Of a stretch of DNA of 64,000 bases, positions 8,226 through 18,620 are shown piece by piece. Source of the DNA: Granulicella sp. L56 (GTDB taxonomy: Bacteria > Acidobacteriota > Terriglobia > Terriglobales > Acidobacteriaceae); the NCBI RefSeq assembly GCF_009765835.1, contig NZ_LMUS01000006.1:1880438-1944437 (forward strand). The letters are read 5' to 3'. The notes beneath the pieces were generated by a model. That model was not told the origin of the DNA and ran no database searches. It was given only the letters and a program-made list of their open reading frames with translations. Made by a program: the position numbers and the translations under genes. The stretch's first letter is position 1; the number at the start of each line of letters is the position of its first letter.

Positions 8226-9080
8226 ATGACCTTACGTCAGGCCCTGACTCTCGCCACAGAACAGCTCGCATCCAATTCCTCGCTCGGCGACCACGCTCAT
8301 CGCGACGCCGAGTTGTTGCTGTTGCATGTTCTTAAGCTGGATCGCGCCACATTGCTGGCCTATCCCACGCGCCCTCTTACCGAGCAGCAGCTTGCCTCCT
8401 ACGAGGATGCGATCGCACGCCGCCTGCGCCACGAGCCTATCCAATACATCACCGGACAGCAGGAGTTCTTTGGCCTGCCGCTTAAGGTGACGTCAGCCAC
8501 GCTTATCCCGCGCCCCGAAACGGAACACCTCGTCGAAGCGGTGCTTGCGCGTCTGCCTGTCGACCAGCCTGTCCGTATCCTCGATATCGGCACCGGGACG
8601 GGAGCCATTGCACTGGCGCTCGCCGATCAACTTCCGCAAGCCCAAGTCACCGCTGTTGACCTCTCTGCCGAAGCTCTGAAGGTGGCTCAGGAAAATGCCG
8701 TCACTCACCATCTGACTGGCCGCGTCCGGTTTCTTCTGTCCGACCTGCTCACCGCTCTCCCGCAAAATGAGCAGACCGCAGCCTTCGATGTTATTGTCAG
8801 CAACCCTCCTTACATCCCCGAAGGCGACCGTGCCGAACTCCATCCCCAGGTGCGCGACTATGAACCGCAGCAGGCACTCTTCGCGGGGGTTCTCGGCCTC
8901 GACATCTATCGTCGCCTCATCCCGCAGGCCCATGCCGCTCTCAAACCCGGCGGCCTCCTTGCCCTTGAGATCGGTTATGGCCAAAGCGAAGCTCTCGCCT
9001 CGCTTCTCGACGACTGGAAGGACATAAGCTTCGTTGCCGATCTCCAGCAGATTCCTCGCGTTGTCCTCGCGCGGAGATGA
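8226..9080 (+). CDS. prmC: Release factor glutamine methyltransferase PrmC (HemK)
   Basis: It methylates the Gln of the GGQ motif in release factors RF1 and RF2 using S-adenosylmethionine, in the cytoplasm. The N-terminal helical domain (about 1-80) contacts the release factor. The methyltransferase fold follows with the SAM loop ILDIGTGTGAIALALA and the catalytic signature VSNPPYIPEGD that binds the Gln side chain. The length of 284 residues is typical. In many bacteria prmC follows prfA; here prfA lies 3 kb away on the other strand, so the pair has been separated. Confidence 0.96.
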   Translation: MTLRQALTLATEQLASNSSLGDHAHRDAELLLLHVLKLDRATLLAYPTRPLTEQQLASYEDAIARRLRHEPIQYITGQQEFFGLPLKVTSATLIPRPETEHLVEAVLARLPVDQPVRILDIGTGTGAIALALADQLPQAQVTAVDLSAEALKVAQENAVTHHLTGRVRFLLSDLLTALPQNEQTAAFDVIVSNPPYIPEGDRAELHPQVRDYEPQQALFAGVLGLDIYRRLIPQAHAALKPGGLLALEIGYGQSEALASLLDDWKDISFVADLQQIPRVVLARR

Positions 9081-9093
9081 CGGTTCTCCATAA

Positions 9094-9119
9094 ATCCCGC
9101 AAATTTCCTTTTGTGGGAT
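9094..9119 (+). terminator. Possible terminator after prmC
   Basis: ATCCCGC (9094-9100) and GTGGGAT (9113-9119) pair with one G-T wobble. The loop holds a T-rich stretch, but no T run follows the stem. Confidence 0.35.
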
Positions 9120-9236
9120 CTACGGGCACTCCTTCCCCAGTGCTACAAGACAAAACATATACAGAGCATCTCGGAGCCGATATCGGTCGCGTTCCTGCGC
9201 TACAATCGTCACACTCTTCCGACTGGAATCTACGAG

Positions 9237-10157
9237 ATGCTTAGACTTTACTGGTCCTCTTGTCACTTCCGTCTTTTGCTGTTGCCATTCGTGTTGCTCA
9301 TGTCTCTTGGCGCTCATGCACAAGGCGCGGCTGCTGCTCCAAGTTTTGACTGTACCAAGGCAAGTACTGAGGCAGAGCATCTGATTTGTAGAGACCCCAC
9401 ATTGGCTCTAAAAGAACGCACGATGGTCGATACATACCGCGCTGCGCTTCAACACCTGTCGCCCCAGCAGGCCAGGGCATTTCGCCAAGAACATTTTAAG
9501 TGGTTCGTGGAGTACAAGGGAGCATGCAATTCGCCTTCAATGATGGAAGACGGGCGCAGGGCTTGCATATCGTTTTATCTAGAGCAACATACAAAAGATC
9601 TACAGAAAGCACTTGCATCTTTGCCCGTTCGCAGCATTTCGTCCCAGTCCTCGGCAATTGGTTTTTTGGCTCAACTGAATCAACTTGGGGTCAAGTCAAC
9701 GGTCCTAAAAGAGATTGAAGCTGACATGGACCAACGCGAGTCAATCGTCGGATATGTGGAGCTGGATTTCAAACGTAAAATTGTCTTCACGAATCGGCGC
9801 ATTGTTTCGATTGCCAGTATCCCTTTAATGGGAATGAGCACCGAATGGGGCGATCACGGCAACATCGTTTTGCAAGGAGGCAATTTTCAGATGCGAGAGG
9901 ACAAACTATCGTCTGTAGTCTTTGCCCCGACTCGCATTCGAAAATCATATGGGTCTGTAGACGGATACGAAGAGCTAACAGAAATTCTAAAGAAGTATGG
10001 GCCATCAGTCTCCAGGTCCATTTGGCCATATGAAATTCAGCTTCAGGCGCCCAACTCTCAAATTGCCAACAGGTTCTATGCCATTGAAAACTCTCAAGCT
10101 CACGAGATCGCTAAGCTGGCTGCAAAAGCTCATCTGAGAGTCTTCTTCACCAAGTAG
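9237..10157 (+). CDS. Exported protein with LprI-like (DUF1311) domain
   Basis: A signal peptide (about residues 1-24, ending GAHAQG) leads to a Cys-paired domain of the lysozyme-inhibitor LprI type. Its signature is FDCTKASTEAEHLICRDP, then two more Cys in YKGACNSP and GRRACISFY, spaced as in DUF1311. The C-terminal 190 residues match nothing I know. The coding sequence is visibly lower in GC than its neighbours, with codons such as AAA, ATT and TTT frequent, so it may have been acquired. The start at 9237 is the only one that gives a proper signal peptide. Lysozyme inhibition is family knowledge, not shown here. Confidence 0.72.
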   Translation: MLRLYWSSCHFRLLLLPFVLLMSLGAHAQGAAAAPSFDCTKASTEAEHLICRDPTLALKERTMVDTYRAALQHLSPQQARAFRQEHFKWFVEYKGACNSPSMMEDGRRACISFYLEQHTKDLQKALASLPVRSISSQSSAIGFLAQLNQLGVKSTVLKEIEADMDQRESIVGYVELDFKRKIVFTNRRIVSIASIPLMGMSTEWGDHGNIVLQGGNFQMREDKLSSVVFAPTRIRKSYGSVDGYEELTEILKKYGPSVSRSIWPYEIQLQAPNSQIANRFYAIENSQAHEIAKLAAKAHLRVFFTK

Positions 10158-10195
10158 ATTGGCAACAATTGATCTTTCTCCATCGAGGTGTCACT

Positions 10196-12049
10196 GTGCG
10201 GTTGAAACTCTCTTTATTACTTTGCCTGCTGCTCTGTTCGCTCCCGGCCCTTCATGCGCAGTCTACGGCCGACCACACGCCGCACACCTTTACCGTGCAG
10301 GGCAACCACTTCGCGCTCGACGGCAAGCCCTTCCAGGTCATCTCCGGCGAGATGCACTATCCGCGCATCCCCCGCGCCGACTGGCGCGCGCGCTTCAAGA
10401 TGGCGAAGGCAATGGGTCTGAACACCGTCACAGCGTATGTCTTCTGGAACGAGCATGAGACAAAGCCGGGTGTCTACGACTTCTCCGGCAACAACGACGT
10501 CGCAGAGTTTGTCCGCGAAGCCCAGCAGGAGGGCCTCTATGTCATCCTCCGTCCCGGCCCCTACGCCTGCGCGGAGTGGGAGTGGGGGGGCTATCCATCA
10601 TGGCTGTTGAAAGACCATGGCATCGTGGTGCGCAGCAGCGATCCGAAGTTCATGATCCCGGCGAAGCAATGGATTGACCGCCTGGGCAAAGAACTCGCAC
10701 CGCTACAGATCGGCAATGGCGGCCCGATTATCCTCACCCAGGTGGAAAACGAGTACGGCTCCTACGGCGACGACCACGCCTACATGGAGCAGATCCACAA
10801 GATGCTGGTGGACGCGGGATTCACCAAGTCACAGCTCTATACAGCGGACGGCCCGGAGCAGGTGCCGAACGGATCGCTGCCTGAGCTTCCGGTCGGTATC
10901 AACTTCGGAGGCTCCGAAGCGGGAGCGGCACAAAAGGCATTCACAGAGCTGAAGAAGTATCGTCCCAATGGCCCGTTCCTCAACAGCGAATTCTGGGCGG
11001 GCTGGTTCGATCACTGGGGCAGCAAGCACGCCCATACCAACGCGGCCAATGAGGCAGCCAATCTCGACTGGATGCTGCGCCAGGGTTACTCGGTCAGCAT
11101 CTACATGTTCCACGGCGGCACCAGCTTCGGCTGGATGAACGGCGCCAACAGCGACGGCCACGGCAGCTATGAGCCGGACGTAACCAGCTACGACTACGAC
11201 TCGCCGCTCGACGAGAGCGGACGCCCCACGCCGAAGTACTTTGCCTTCCGCGACACCATCGCCAAGGCCACCGGTGTGACTCCGTCAGCCGTCCCCGATG
11301 TTCCGGCGGCGATCACCACTCCGGCGGTCACGCTGGCTGAATCCGCCTCATTATGGAACAACCTGCCTGCGCCTGTTCACTCCGAGCAGGTGCAGAGCAT
11401 GGAGGATGTGGACCAGGCCTATGGCTACATTCTTTACCGGACGCATCTGAAGAAATCGGCTGCCGGCGAACTGGCCATTGATGAGCTGCACAGTTACGCG
11501 CAGGTCTATCTCGACGGCAAACTGATCGGCACGGTCGACCGCCGGCTGAAGCAGAACACGCTGGCGCTTCCGGCGGTTAAGCGGAACGCCCGGCTCGACA
11601 TCCTGGTCGAAAATACGGCCCGCGTGAACTTTGGGCACGCGATCACGGGAGAGCGTGCAGGCATCACCAAACAGGTCACGCTGAACGGGACGGCGCTGAA
11701 GGGGTGGGAGATCTATCCACTGCCGATGGCCGCAGTGGACAAGTTGCCCTTCTCCACCAAGCCCTGCGAGGGAGCATGTTTCTATCGCGGCAGCTTCGAT
11801 CTTGCTGCCACGGGAGATACCTTTCTCGACACCGGGGAGTTCACCAAGGGCGAGCTATGGCTGAACGGCCAAGCCCTGGGCCGTATCTGGAACGTCGGGC
11901 CGCAGCGAACGCTCTATACGCCGCAGTCGTGGCTGGTGAAGGGGAAGAACGTGGTTGTTGTCTTCGACTTGCAAGGCAAGCCGGGTCACTCGGTTCGCGG
12001 ACTGGATAAGCCTGTGCTTGATGCTTCAGGAGTTTCCACTCAGCATTGA
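10196..12049 (+). CDS. Secreted beta-galactosidase, glycoside hydrolase family 35
   Basis: It hydrolyses terminal beta-galactosyl bonds, probably in the periplasm or outside. The GTG at 10196 follows GAGGTG and yields a clean signal peptide (about 1-22, LPALHAQ). The TIM barrel begins with FTVQGNHFALDGKPFQVISG. The acid/base is in QVENEYGSY (Glu186) and the nucleophile in FLNSEFWAGW (Glu265), both as in GH35. Beta-sandwich domains follow, with the typical GELWLNGQALGRIWNVGPQ near the end. It has 617 residues. Together with the GH27 alpha-galactosidase at 35.3 kb it points to use of galactose-bearing plant polysaccharides. Confidence 0.95.
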   Translation: MRLKLSLLLCLLLCSLPALHAQSTADHTPHTFTVQGNHFALDGKPFQVISGEMHYPRIPRADWRARFKMAKAMGLNTVTAYVFWNEHETKPGVYDFSGNNDVAEFVREAQQEGLYVILRPGPYACAEWEWGGYPSWLLKDHGIVVRSSDPKFMIPAKQWIDRLGKELAPLQIGNGGPIILTQVENEYGSYGDDHAYMEQIHKMLVDAGFTKSQLYTADGPEQVPNGSLPELPVGINFGGSEAGAAQKAFTELKKYRPNGPFLNSEFWAGWFDHWGSKHAHTNAANEAANLDWMLRQGYSVSIYMFHGGTSFGWMNGANSDGHGSYEPDVTSYDYDSPLDESGRPTPKYFAFRDTIAKATGVTPSAVPDVPAAITTPAVTLAESASLWNNLPAPVHSEQVQSMEDVDQAYGYILYRTHLKKSAAGELAIDELHSYAQVYLDGKLIGTVDRRLKQNTLALPAVKRNARLDILVENTARVNFGHAITGERAGITKQVTLNGTALKGWEIYPLPMAAVDKLPFSTKPCEGACFYRGSFDLAATGDTFLDTGEFTKGELWLNGQALGRIWNVGPQRTLYTPQSWLVKGKNVVVVFDLQGKPGHSVRGLDKPVLDASGVSTQH

Positions 12050-12080
12050 GTTCGGCAAACAGGAAGTCGAAGAGCTTCTG

Positions 12081-13157
12081 TTAAGCTGCTTCGGCTTCCG
12101 CCTTCAGCTTTTCGGCAGTGTAGTGCGCGATCAGGGCATCGACCGTCGGCTGCAGCAGACCTTCCATCACCATGTTGAGCTGGTGGTTGGTCAGGCCGAT
12201 GCGGTGGTCGGTGAGCCGGTTCTGTGGGAAGTTGTAGGTGCGGATCTTCTCGCTGCGGTCGCCGGAGCCTACCTGCTGCTTGCGGTCCTTGGCCTGAAGC
12301 TGGTGGATGCGCTCGGCCTCGACCTCGTACAGACGGGCGCGCAGCACGCGCATGCCCTTCTCGCGGTTCTTGATCTGCGATTTCTCGTCCTGGCAGCTCA
12401 CGACCGTGTTGGTCGGGATATGCGTGATGCGCACGGCGGAGTAAGTCGTGTTGACCGACTGGCCGCCGGGGCCGGAGGAGCAGAAGGTATCGATACGCAG
12501 GTCCTTGGCTTCGATCTTGATGTCGACCTCTTCGGCCTCGGGCAGCACGGCCACGGTGATGGCCGAGGTGTGGACGCGGCCCTGCGTCTCCGTCGCCGGA
12601 ACGCGCTGGACGCGGTGGACGCCGGACTCGTACTTCATCTGCGAGTAGACCTTATCGCCCTCGAAGATCGCGGTGACTTCCTTCATGCCGCCGCCGATGC
12701 CGGTCTCGGAGGTGGAGAGCACCTCGACCTTCCACCTGTGCTGCTCGGCAAAGCGTAGGTACATGCGGAACATCTCGGAGACGAAGATAGCAGCCTCGTC
12801 GCCGCCGGTCCCGGCGCGCAGTTCGATGATGATGTTTTTGTCGTCGTTGGGGTCTTTAGGCAGAAGAAGAACCTTCAGCTCTTCCTCCACCTGCGCGAGG
12901 CGGGGTTCGAGCGCAACCAGCTCTTCCTGCGCCATGGCGCGGAGGTCGGCGTCCGACTCGGCGAGCATGGCCTTGGCCTCGGCGACACCGTCCTTCACCT
13001 TGCGGTACTCGCGAAACTTTTCGACGGTCGGTTCGATATCGCGGTGCGCCTTGGCAACGGTCTGGAACTTCTTCTGGTCGTTGACCAGCGTGGGATCGGA
13101 CATCTGCTGGCCGAGGTCTTCATAACGGGCTTCGAGTTGGTCGAGGCGATCGAACAT
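12081..13157 (-). CDS. prfA: Peptide chain release factor 1
   Basis: It ends translation at UAA and UAG. The stop-codon reading PxT tripeptide is PAT (187-189) inside [10 protein letters not shown], which marks RF1 rather than RF2 (SPF). The peptidyl-tRNA hydrolysing GGQ is at 231-233 in [17 protein letters not shown]. It has 358 residues, the usual length. The ATG at 13157 has a short AAGGAT upstream. Convergent with the beta-galactosidase gene, 31 bases apart. Its modifying enzyme gene, prmC, lies at 8.2 kb. Confidence 0.97.
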   Translation of the reverse strand: MFDRLDQLEARYEDLGQQMSDPTLVNDQKKFQTVAKAHRDIEPTVEKFREYRKVKDGVAEAKAMLAESDADLRAMAQEELVALEPRLAQVEEELKVLLLPKDPNDDKNIIIELRAGTGGDEAAIFVSEMFRMYLRFAEQHRWKVEVLSTSETGIGGGMKEVTAIFEGDKVYSQMKYESGVHRVQRVPATETQGRVHTSAITVAVLPEAEEVDIKIEAKDLRIDTFCSSGPGGQSVNTTYSAVRITHIPTNTVVSCQDEKSQIKNREKGMRVLRARLYEVEAERIHQLQAKDRKQQVGSGDRSEKIRTYNFPQNRLTDHRIGLTNHQLNMVMEGLLQPTVDALIAHYTAEKLKAEAEAA

Positions 13158-13423
13158 AAAAAAAATCCTTATAGCAAAGTCTTTTGTAGTTGCAGTTGTT
13201 CTTGCCGTTGCAGTTGTTTTTTGGAGGCGTTACTGACAGGCTGGCGCAGCTAGGCAAAGTCGTGACGGTCTGGCGACGCGGTCACGCGGGGGGAGAGCAC
13301 CGGATTTGCGGCTGCATTCATGTCCATTGGATCGATAGAACAACTACATCTCTGTCTATATTAGATGTTACTCCTGCCGCGCCGGGTTCGGGGAGGACAT
13401 CGTGCTGCTGGGGTCGCAAAGAC
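13158..13423. other. Gene-free stretch upstream of prfA
   Basis: Two near-identical GTTGCAGTTGTT units (about 13188-13217) resemble the tails that follow family A repeats elsewhere, but no family A core is present. It must contain the prfA promoter (minus strand). I see no gene. Confidence 0.35.
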
Positions 13424-13462
13424 GTCCGCCTCGGAGGCGATTCAGCAGTCTCCGAGGCGGAC
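13424..13462 (-). terminator. Strong 13-bp hairpin after a PEP-CTERM gene
   Basis: GTCCGCCTCGGAG (13424-13436) and CTCCGAGGCGGAC (13450-13462) pair perfectly around a 13-base loop. It lies about 60 bases past the stop of the PEP-CTERM gene on the minus strand. No clear T run follows, so it may act as an mRNA 3' end stabiliser. Confidence 0.5.
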
Positions 13463-13523
13463 ATTTATCTCAATTGGATTCGGCGTCCGGGGGGCCACAG
13501 AGGCTTGCTCGGACGCCTTCCGG

Positions 13524-14078
13524 TCAGGCCGTAAGCCGGCGGCGAACGATGCCCACCATGCCGATCAGGCCAGTGCCGAGCAGAATCAGGCTTTCGGGCT
13601 CGGGAGTGACGGCCGAGGCGGATGATACGGCAATCTCGCCGCGACCACCCACACTGTCAGGAGAATAGACATAGAAGCCGAAGACATCGCCTGCTGCGAG
13701 ATTGAGGTTCAGGGTCCCTGAGGTATTGTCCTGGCCTTGAACGCCAGAGTCCGTACTCAACTGCGTGTAGACGCCGTTAAGGACATATCCTGCCGGGTCC
13801 CATTCCGAGCCGCAGCAATCAAGAGTTGTGTAGGCCCAGGAAAAATCGACCGTCTCCGCCGCGGAGGTGGTCGTGGTGTATGTGGTGTAGTTCGCTAGCC
13901 CACCGTTGGGCCCTCCGTTGTCCGCTCCGAACAGTTGGAAGGTCGACGCTGAGCCGACGACGTACCCATCTCCTCCATTACTGTTCGACAGCGTGTAGGT
14001 ATCGGCGTGTGCAACTACGGAAATACCTAGACTCAAAACGGCGAGCAGGCATAGTTTGGAGATCATGCGCAATTTCAT
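13524..14078 (-). CDS. PEP-CTERM sorting-domain protein
   Basis: An exported protein destined for exosortase cleavage. It has a signal peptide (residues 1-26, ending VVAHAD) and a Gly/Ser/Thr-rich body of low complexity. The C-terminal sorting signal has VTPEPESLILLG, a hydrophobic helix and the basic end RRRL. There are two adjacent Cys in the middle (DCCGSEW). The start at 14078 (MKLRM) follows AAAGGTGG by five bases, so it is preferred to a GTG three codons earlier. No exosortase or other sorting gene is in the window. Role: surface or extracellular matrix, from the family. Confidence 0.85.
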   Translation of the reverse strand: MKLRMISKLCLLAVLSLGISVVAHADTYTLSNSNGGDGYVVGSASTFQLFGADNGGPNGGLANYTTYTTTTSAAETVDFSWAYTTLDCCGSEWDPAGYVLNGVYTQLSTDSGVQGQDNTSGTLNLNLAAGDVFGFYVYSPDSVGGRGEIAVSSASAVTPEPESLILLGTGLIGMVGIVRRRLTA

Positions 14079-14351
14079 AAAGACCACCTTTTTTTTTTAG
14101 TTTTTTACAGGAGCCTGAAGTTGAAGGTTGATTACAGGACTCTTAGCTGCATTTCAACGGCCACACTGTGAACAGCTGAAACGCCCCTAAAATGGAGAGC
14201 GAGGAAACTGAAGCCGCAATTTTTTGCACGTTAGCGGCAATTTAATTGCACTTCTTGATTCCACCTTGACGCGACAGTCTATGGCATCGAACGCTGCATG
14301 GCAGGCATCCCTCTGCATGGATGGAAAAGCAAATGAGCGAGGGCGAGATCG
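14079..14351. other. Gene-free divergent region before the DNA ligase
   Basis: It is AT-rich with a run of ten T next to the PEP-CTERM start. It should hold promoters for the PEP-CTERM gene (minus) and the ligase (plus). No operator or RNA gene stands out. Confidence 0.3.
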
Positions 14352-16139
14352 ATGGCGTTGTTTCGTGAGATCGCAGAGTTGGCGGAGTATCTGGGCGGTG
14401 AGCCGGGGCGTTTAAAGAAGCGCGCTGCCATTGCCGACGCGATTGCGGCAATTCATGCGGCCGCGCCGGAGAGCGACGACGCCGGGTTGTTTGCGCTGTA
14501 CCTGGCCGGAACTCCCTTTGCCGAGGCTGACCCGCGCAAACTGAATGCCGGGGGCGCGCTGTTGTCGAAGGCGCTTTTATCGGTGAGCGGAGCTGCGAAT
14601 ACTGCCCTTACCGCGGCGTATAAACGGCATGGCGATCTGGGCGCCGCGGCCTTCGATCTACTGCAGGAAAACGCGCTACACAAGCCTTCCCTGACGTTGC
14701 AGGAGGTGGCTGAGGCGTTTGCCGCGATGGCTGTAGCGAAGACGACGGCAATTCGAGCGGCGCTGGTGGAGGGCTTGCTGCGACGGTCTACGCCGCTCGA
14801 AGCAAAGTATCTGCTGAAGCTGATGTCCGGCGACATGCGCATCGGCGTGAAGCAGAGCCTGGTCGAAGAGGCGATTGCCGTTGCGGCATCCGCTCCTGTG
14901 GTTGCGGTGCGCCATGCGGTGATGCTCGAGGCGAACCTTGCTTCGGCGGTAGGGCGGGCCTTTGCGGGAACGCTGGCACAGGCGCGGATGCGGCTGTTCC
15001 ATCCGCTCGGCTTCATGCTCGCCAGCCCGGTCGATTCGCCGGAAGCGGCCGTGGAGCGGTTCACCGGGAAGCAGGACGCCGCTGCGGTCGAAGCGTTTCT
15101 TGAAGACAAGTACGACGGCATGAGGGCGCAGGTGCACTGCGGCGACGCCGAGCAGCCGGGCCGCGTCGCTATCTATTCGCGCAACCGCGACGACGTAACC
15201 GAGAGCTTCCCTGATCTTGAAGAGGCGTTCGCCTCGGTGCAGGAGCCGTTGATCTTCGACGGAGAGATTCTCGGCTGGGACCTCAAGGCAGGCCGTGCTC
15301 TGCCGTTCGCCGTGCTGGGGCAGCGCATCGGAAGGAAGCGTGTCTCGAACGAATGGCGGCAGCAGGTTCCCGTCATTTTCATGGCGTTCGACCTGATGTA
15401 CGCAGGCGGTGAGTTGACGCTGAGCCTGCCGTTGAGCGAGCGGCGAAACCGCCTTGAGGCTGCGGTGGAGCGGCTGGTCGAAACGGTGCGCTCTCCGCTG
15501 ACCGTGGATGAGCGCAAAAATTCAGCCCAGTCCGTGATGTTTCAGCAGCCCGACGGCGACGGTGTAGAGCGGCTGATGATCTCGCCTGCGCGTCTGGTCC
15601 AATCGGCAGAAGATATCGAGCGTGCTTATGCAGACGCTCGCGCTCGCGCCAACGAGGGCGTCATGCTGAAGGCTGCTGCCTCGGAGTACCAGCCGGGACG
15701 GCGCGGTCTGGCCTGGGTGAAGCTGAAGCGCGAGCTGGCCACGCTCGATGTGGTGGTGACAGGCGCTGAGCTGGGCCACGGCAAACGCGCGGGCATCCTC
15801 AGCGACTACACCTTTGCCGTGCGCGGAGCCGACGGTGAGCTGCGTAATGTGGGCAAAGCCTACTCCGGCCTGACCGATGCCGAGATCGCCAGGATGAGCG
15901 CATGGATGATGGAGCACACGCTCGAAGACCAGGGCTACTTCCGAACCGTCGAACCGCTGATGGTGCTCGAAGTGGCCTTCAACAACATCATGCGGAGCAG
16001 CCGCCACGCCAGCGGGTTCGCGCTGCGCTTTCCGCGAATCGTCCGCATCCGGACGGATAAACCGGTCAGCGAGATCGACACGGTCGAGCGGGTCGAAGAG
16101 GTCTACCAGTCGCAGGTGGACAAGCCGATGGAGCAATAA
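14352..16139 (+). CDS. ATP-dependent DNA ligase (archaeal/eukaryotic type)
   Basis: It seals nicks using ATP, in addition to the NAD-dependent LigA that bacteria use for replication. An N-terminal DNA-binding domain (about 1-230) precedes the adenylation domain. The nucleophile Lys253 is in EDKYDGMRAQ (motif I). FDGEI (302-306) is motif III, FMAFDLMY (343-350) is IIIa, NEGVMLKA is IV and WVKLKRE is V. The OB-fold domain forms the C-terminus. It has 595 residues. In many bacteria such ligases sit with an Lhr helicase and an exonuclease; here it is alone between two PEP-CTERM genes. Confidence 0.93.
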   Translation: MALFREIAELAEYLGGEPGRLKKRAAIADAIAAIHAAAPESDDAGLFALYLAGTPFAEADPRKLNAGGALLSKALLSVSGAANTALTAAYKRHGDLGAAAFDLLQENALHKPSLTLQEVAEAFAAMAVAKTTAIRAALVEGLLRRSTPLEAKYLLKLMSGDMRIGVKQSLVEEAIAVAASAPVVAVRHAVMLEANLASAVGRAFAGTLAQARMRLFHPLGFMLASPVDSPEAAVERFTGKQDAAAVEAFLEDKYDGMRAQVHCGDAEQPGRVAIYSRNRDDVTESFPDLEEAFASVQEPLIFDGEILGWDLKAGRALPFAVLGQRIGRKRVSNEWRQQVPVIFMAFDLMYAGGELTLSLPLSERRNRLEAAVERLVETVRSPLTVDERKNSAQSVMFQQPDGDGVERLMISPARLVQSAEDIERAYADARARANEGVMLKAAASEYQPGRRGLAWVKLKRELATLDVVVTGAELGHGKRAGILSDYTFAVRGADGELRNVGKAYSGLTDAEIARMSAWMMEHTLEDQGYFRTVEPLMVLEVAFNNIMRSSRHASGFALRFPRIVRIRTDKPVSEIDTVERVEEVYQSQVDKPMEQ

Positions 16140-16145
16140 TCCAGC

Positions 16146-16184
16146 CACAGAAAAAGGCCGCCACGCGGGCGACCCTTTTCTGTG
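16146..16184. terminator. Bidirectional terminator between ligase and PEP-CTERM genes
   Basis: CACAGAAAAAGG and CCCTTTTCTGTG form the outer stem, with CCGCC and GGGCG inside. A/T-rich arms on both sides serve both strands. Confidence 0.75.
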
Positions 16185-16202
16185 AAGCGGTTGAATCGCA
16201 GC

Positions 16203-16721
16203 TTACGCGAACAGCTTGCGACGTGTCGCGCCGGCAGCGGCAAGCAGGCCGGTGCCAAGCAGTACGAGGCTGGACGGCTCTGGCACAGGGCTGGGGTCGG
16301 AACCGGTAGGACCGTTGACCGTGCCGCAGAATTGACCATTGCTGTCGCTGATGAAGAAGTCGGCGAGGCCGGGAAGGGCAGCCGAGGTGATGGTGAGGGT
16401 CCCGATCGAGTAGGTATCGTTACGCGAGAAGGTTACGCCGAACACGGTTCCGACATAAACGTCAGTCGCGTCGAAGGCGATGCCGCCGAGGGGCTCGAAG
16501 ACCTGTGCGAGTTTGCCCTGGAGCGTGGCGTCGGTGACACCGGAGAGGCCGTCGATCGAGAAGCCGCTGAGAAGAAACGCTGCTCCATGGTTATCGATCT
16601 GGAGGTCGTAGGTGTAGTTATCACCGACTTGTGAGACGAAGTTAATGGAGTCAGCTTTTGCCATAGGAGCAAAAGCAAAGGCAGAGGCAAGCAGTGCAAC
16701 AACGAACAATTTGATCTTCAA
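16203..16721 (-). CDS. PEP-CTERM sorting-domain protein
   Basis: It has a signal peptide (residues 1-24, PMAKAD), a beta-rich body of about 115 residues, and a sorting signal PVPEPSSLVLLGTGLL followed by the basic end TRRKLFA. The body, with FTFSR-like strands and one Cys, resembles short PEP-CTERM proteins of unknown structure. It has 172 residues. It is likely exported, processed by an exosortase and placed on the surface or in the exopolymer. It converges with the ligase gene across a shared terminator. No related partner gene is adjacent. Confidence 0.85.
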   Translation of the reverse strand: MKIKLFVVALLASAFAFAPMAKADSINFVSQVGDNYTYDLQIDNHGAAFLLSGFSIDGLSGVTDATLQGKLAQVFEPLGGIAFDATDVYVGTVFGVTFSRNDTYSIGTLTITSAALPGLADFFISDSNGQFCGTVNGPTGSDPSPVPEPSSLVLLGTGLLAAAGATRRKLFA

Positions 16722-16942
16722 AACGGGTCTCCCGAAATTTAAGTGATTACGGCTTTGTGATAAGCATGTGAATGTCCAAACTTTTAACCTTTTATTTTGT
16801 TGTATTTATAGGTGAGGTATGGGGCCTGCTCGCAAAAGATTGCACAGCATTTCACACGAATGAGGCAAAAAACGGTTCGGAGTGCGGATGAAAAAATGGC
16901 TTACCCCGCATCTCCTGGGGCGTGGTACCCGTCCAATGCACC

Positions 16943-17977
<1,035 letters not shown>

Positions 17978-18015
17978 TATTTAGCGCTTTACGTGTTCCT
18001 CTGAAAACACAAAAG

Positions 18016-18090
18016 CACGTCATCTCGACCGAAGCAGCGCACAGTTTCATCGTGCGCTGCGCAGTGGAGAGACCCCTGTATTGCGCCGTT
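18016..18090 (+). repeat. Intergenic repeat family A, copy 3
   Basis: Plus-oriented copy starting ACGTCATCTCGACCGAAG and ending GTGGAGAGACCCCTGTATT. Its variable middle is a longer hairpin (CAGCGCAC...GTGCGCTG). It is a single copy, not paired. Confidence 0.9.
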
Positions 18091-18269
18091 GCTTCTGCTT
18101 TTGCCTGTTCCTGATCGATGCAAACCGATCAGGACAGGAAGTTTTAAACAGACTCTCGGGAAGCGAGGCACGCAAGGCCTCGATTTCCCGGAATTGCACT
18201 GGTTTTTGCCTTAACTCTTTCGCGGGGCTGGCTGAAACTTACTTTTCGCGGTAACGTCATATTACTCAT

Positions 18270-18620
18270 ATGAACGCAGCACAACTACAGGAGCATCTCC
18301 ACAAGCTTGAGGAACGGCTTTTCCACCCCAGCCGTGAGAAAAACCGTGCCGACCTTGTTCCATTGATTGCCCAGGACTTTCAGGAGTATTGCAGCTCGGG
18401 CCGCATCTACAGCCGCCAGCAGGCCATCGACGATCTCATGGCGAGCACGCCGCGCAACGCCACCATCAGCCACTTCTACGTCACCGTGCTTGCTCCGGAC
18501 GCCGCGCTCGCCACCTACCATGCCACGACGACGCTGCACACCTCGCACCGGTCTTCGCTGTGGGTCTTCCGCGACAACCGCTGGCAGCTTCTCTTCCATC
18601 AGGGAACGATCGCCTCCTGA
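18270..18620 (+). CDS. NTF2-like (DUF4440/SnoaL-type) protein
   Basis: A cytoplasmic protein of 116 residues with the cone-shaped NTF2-like fold. The helix [20 protein letters not shown], the strand around [13 protein letters not shown] and the C-terminal strands [19 protein letters not shown] are the usual elements. There is no signal peptide. Members range from enzymes to binding proteins, so the role is open. The 3' end overlaps the 3' end of the convergent FAD oxidoreductase gene by 22 bases. Confidence 0.8.
   Translation: MNAAQLQEHLHKLEERLFHPSREKNRADLVPLIAQDFQEYCSSGRIYSRQQAIDDLMASTPRNATISHFYVTVLAPDAALATYHATTTLHTSHRSSLWVFRDNRWQLLFHQGTIAS

Noticed and set aside
18016..18090. Repeat copy 3 as a plain terminator for the reductase gene
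   Set aside because: It shares both conserved ends with nine other copies in all kinds of gaps, so terminator action cannot be its main identity.
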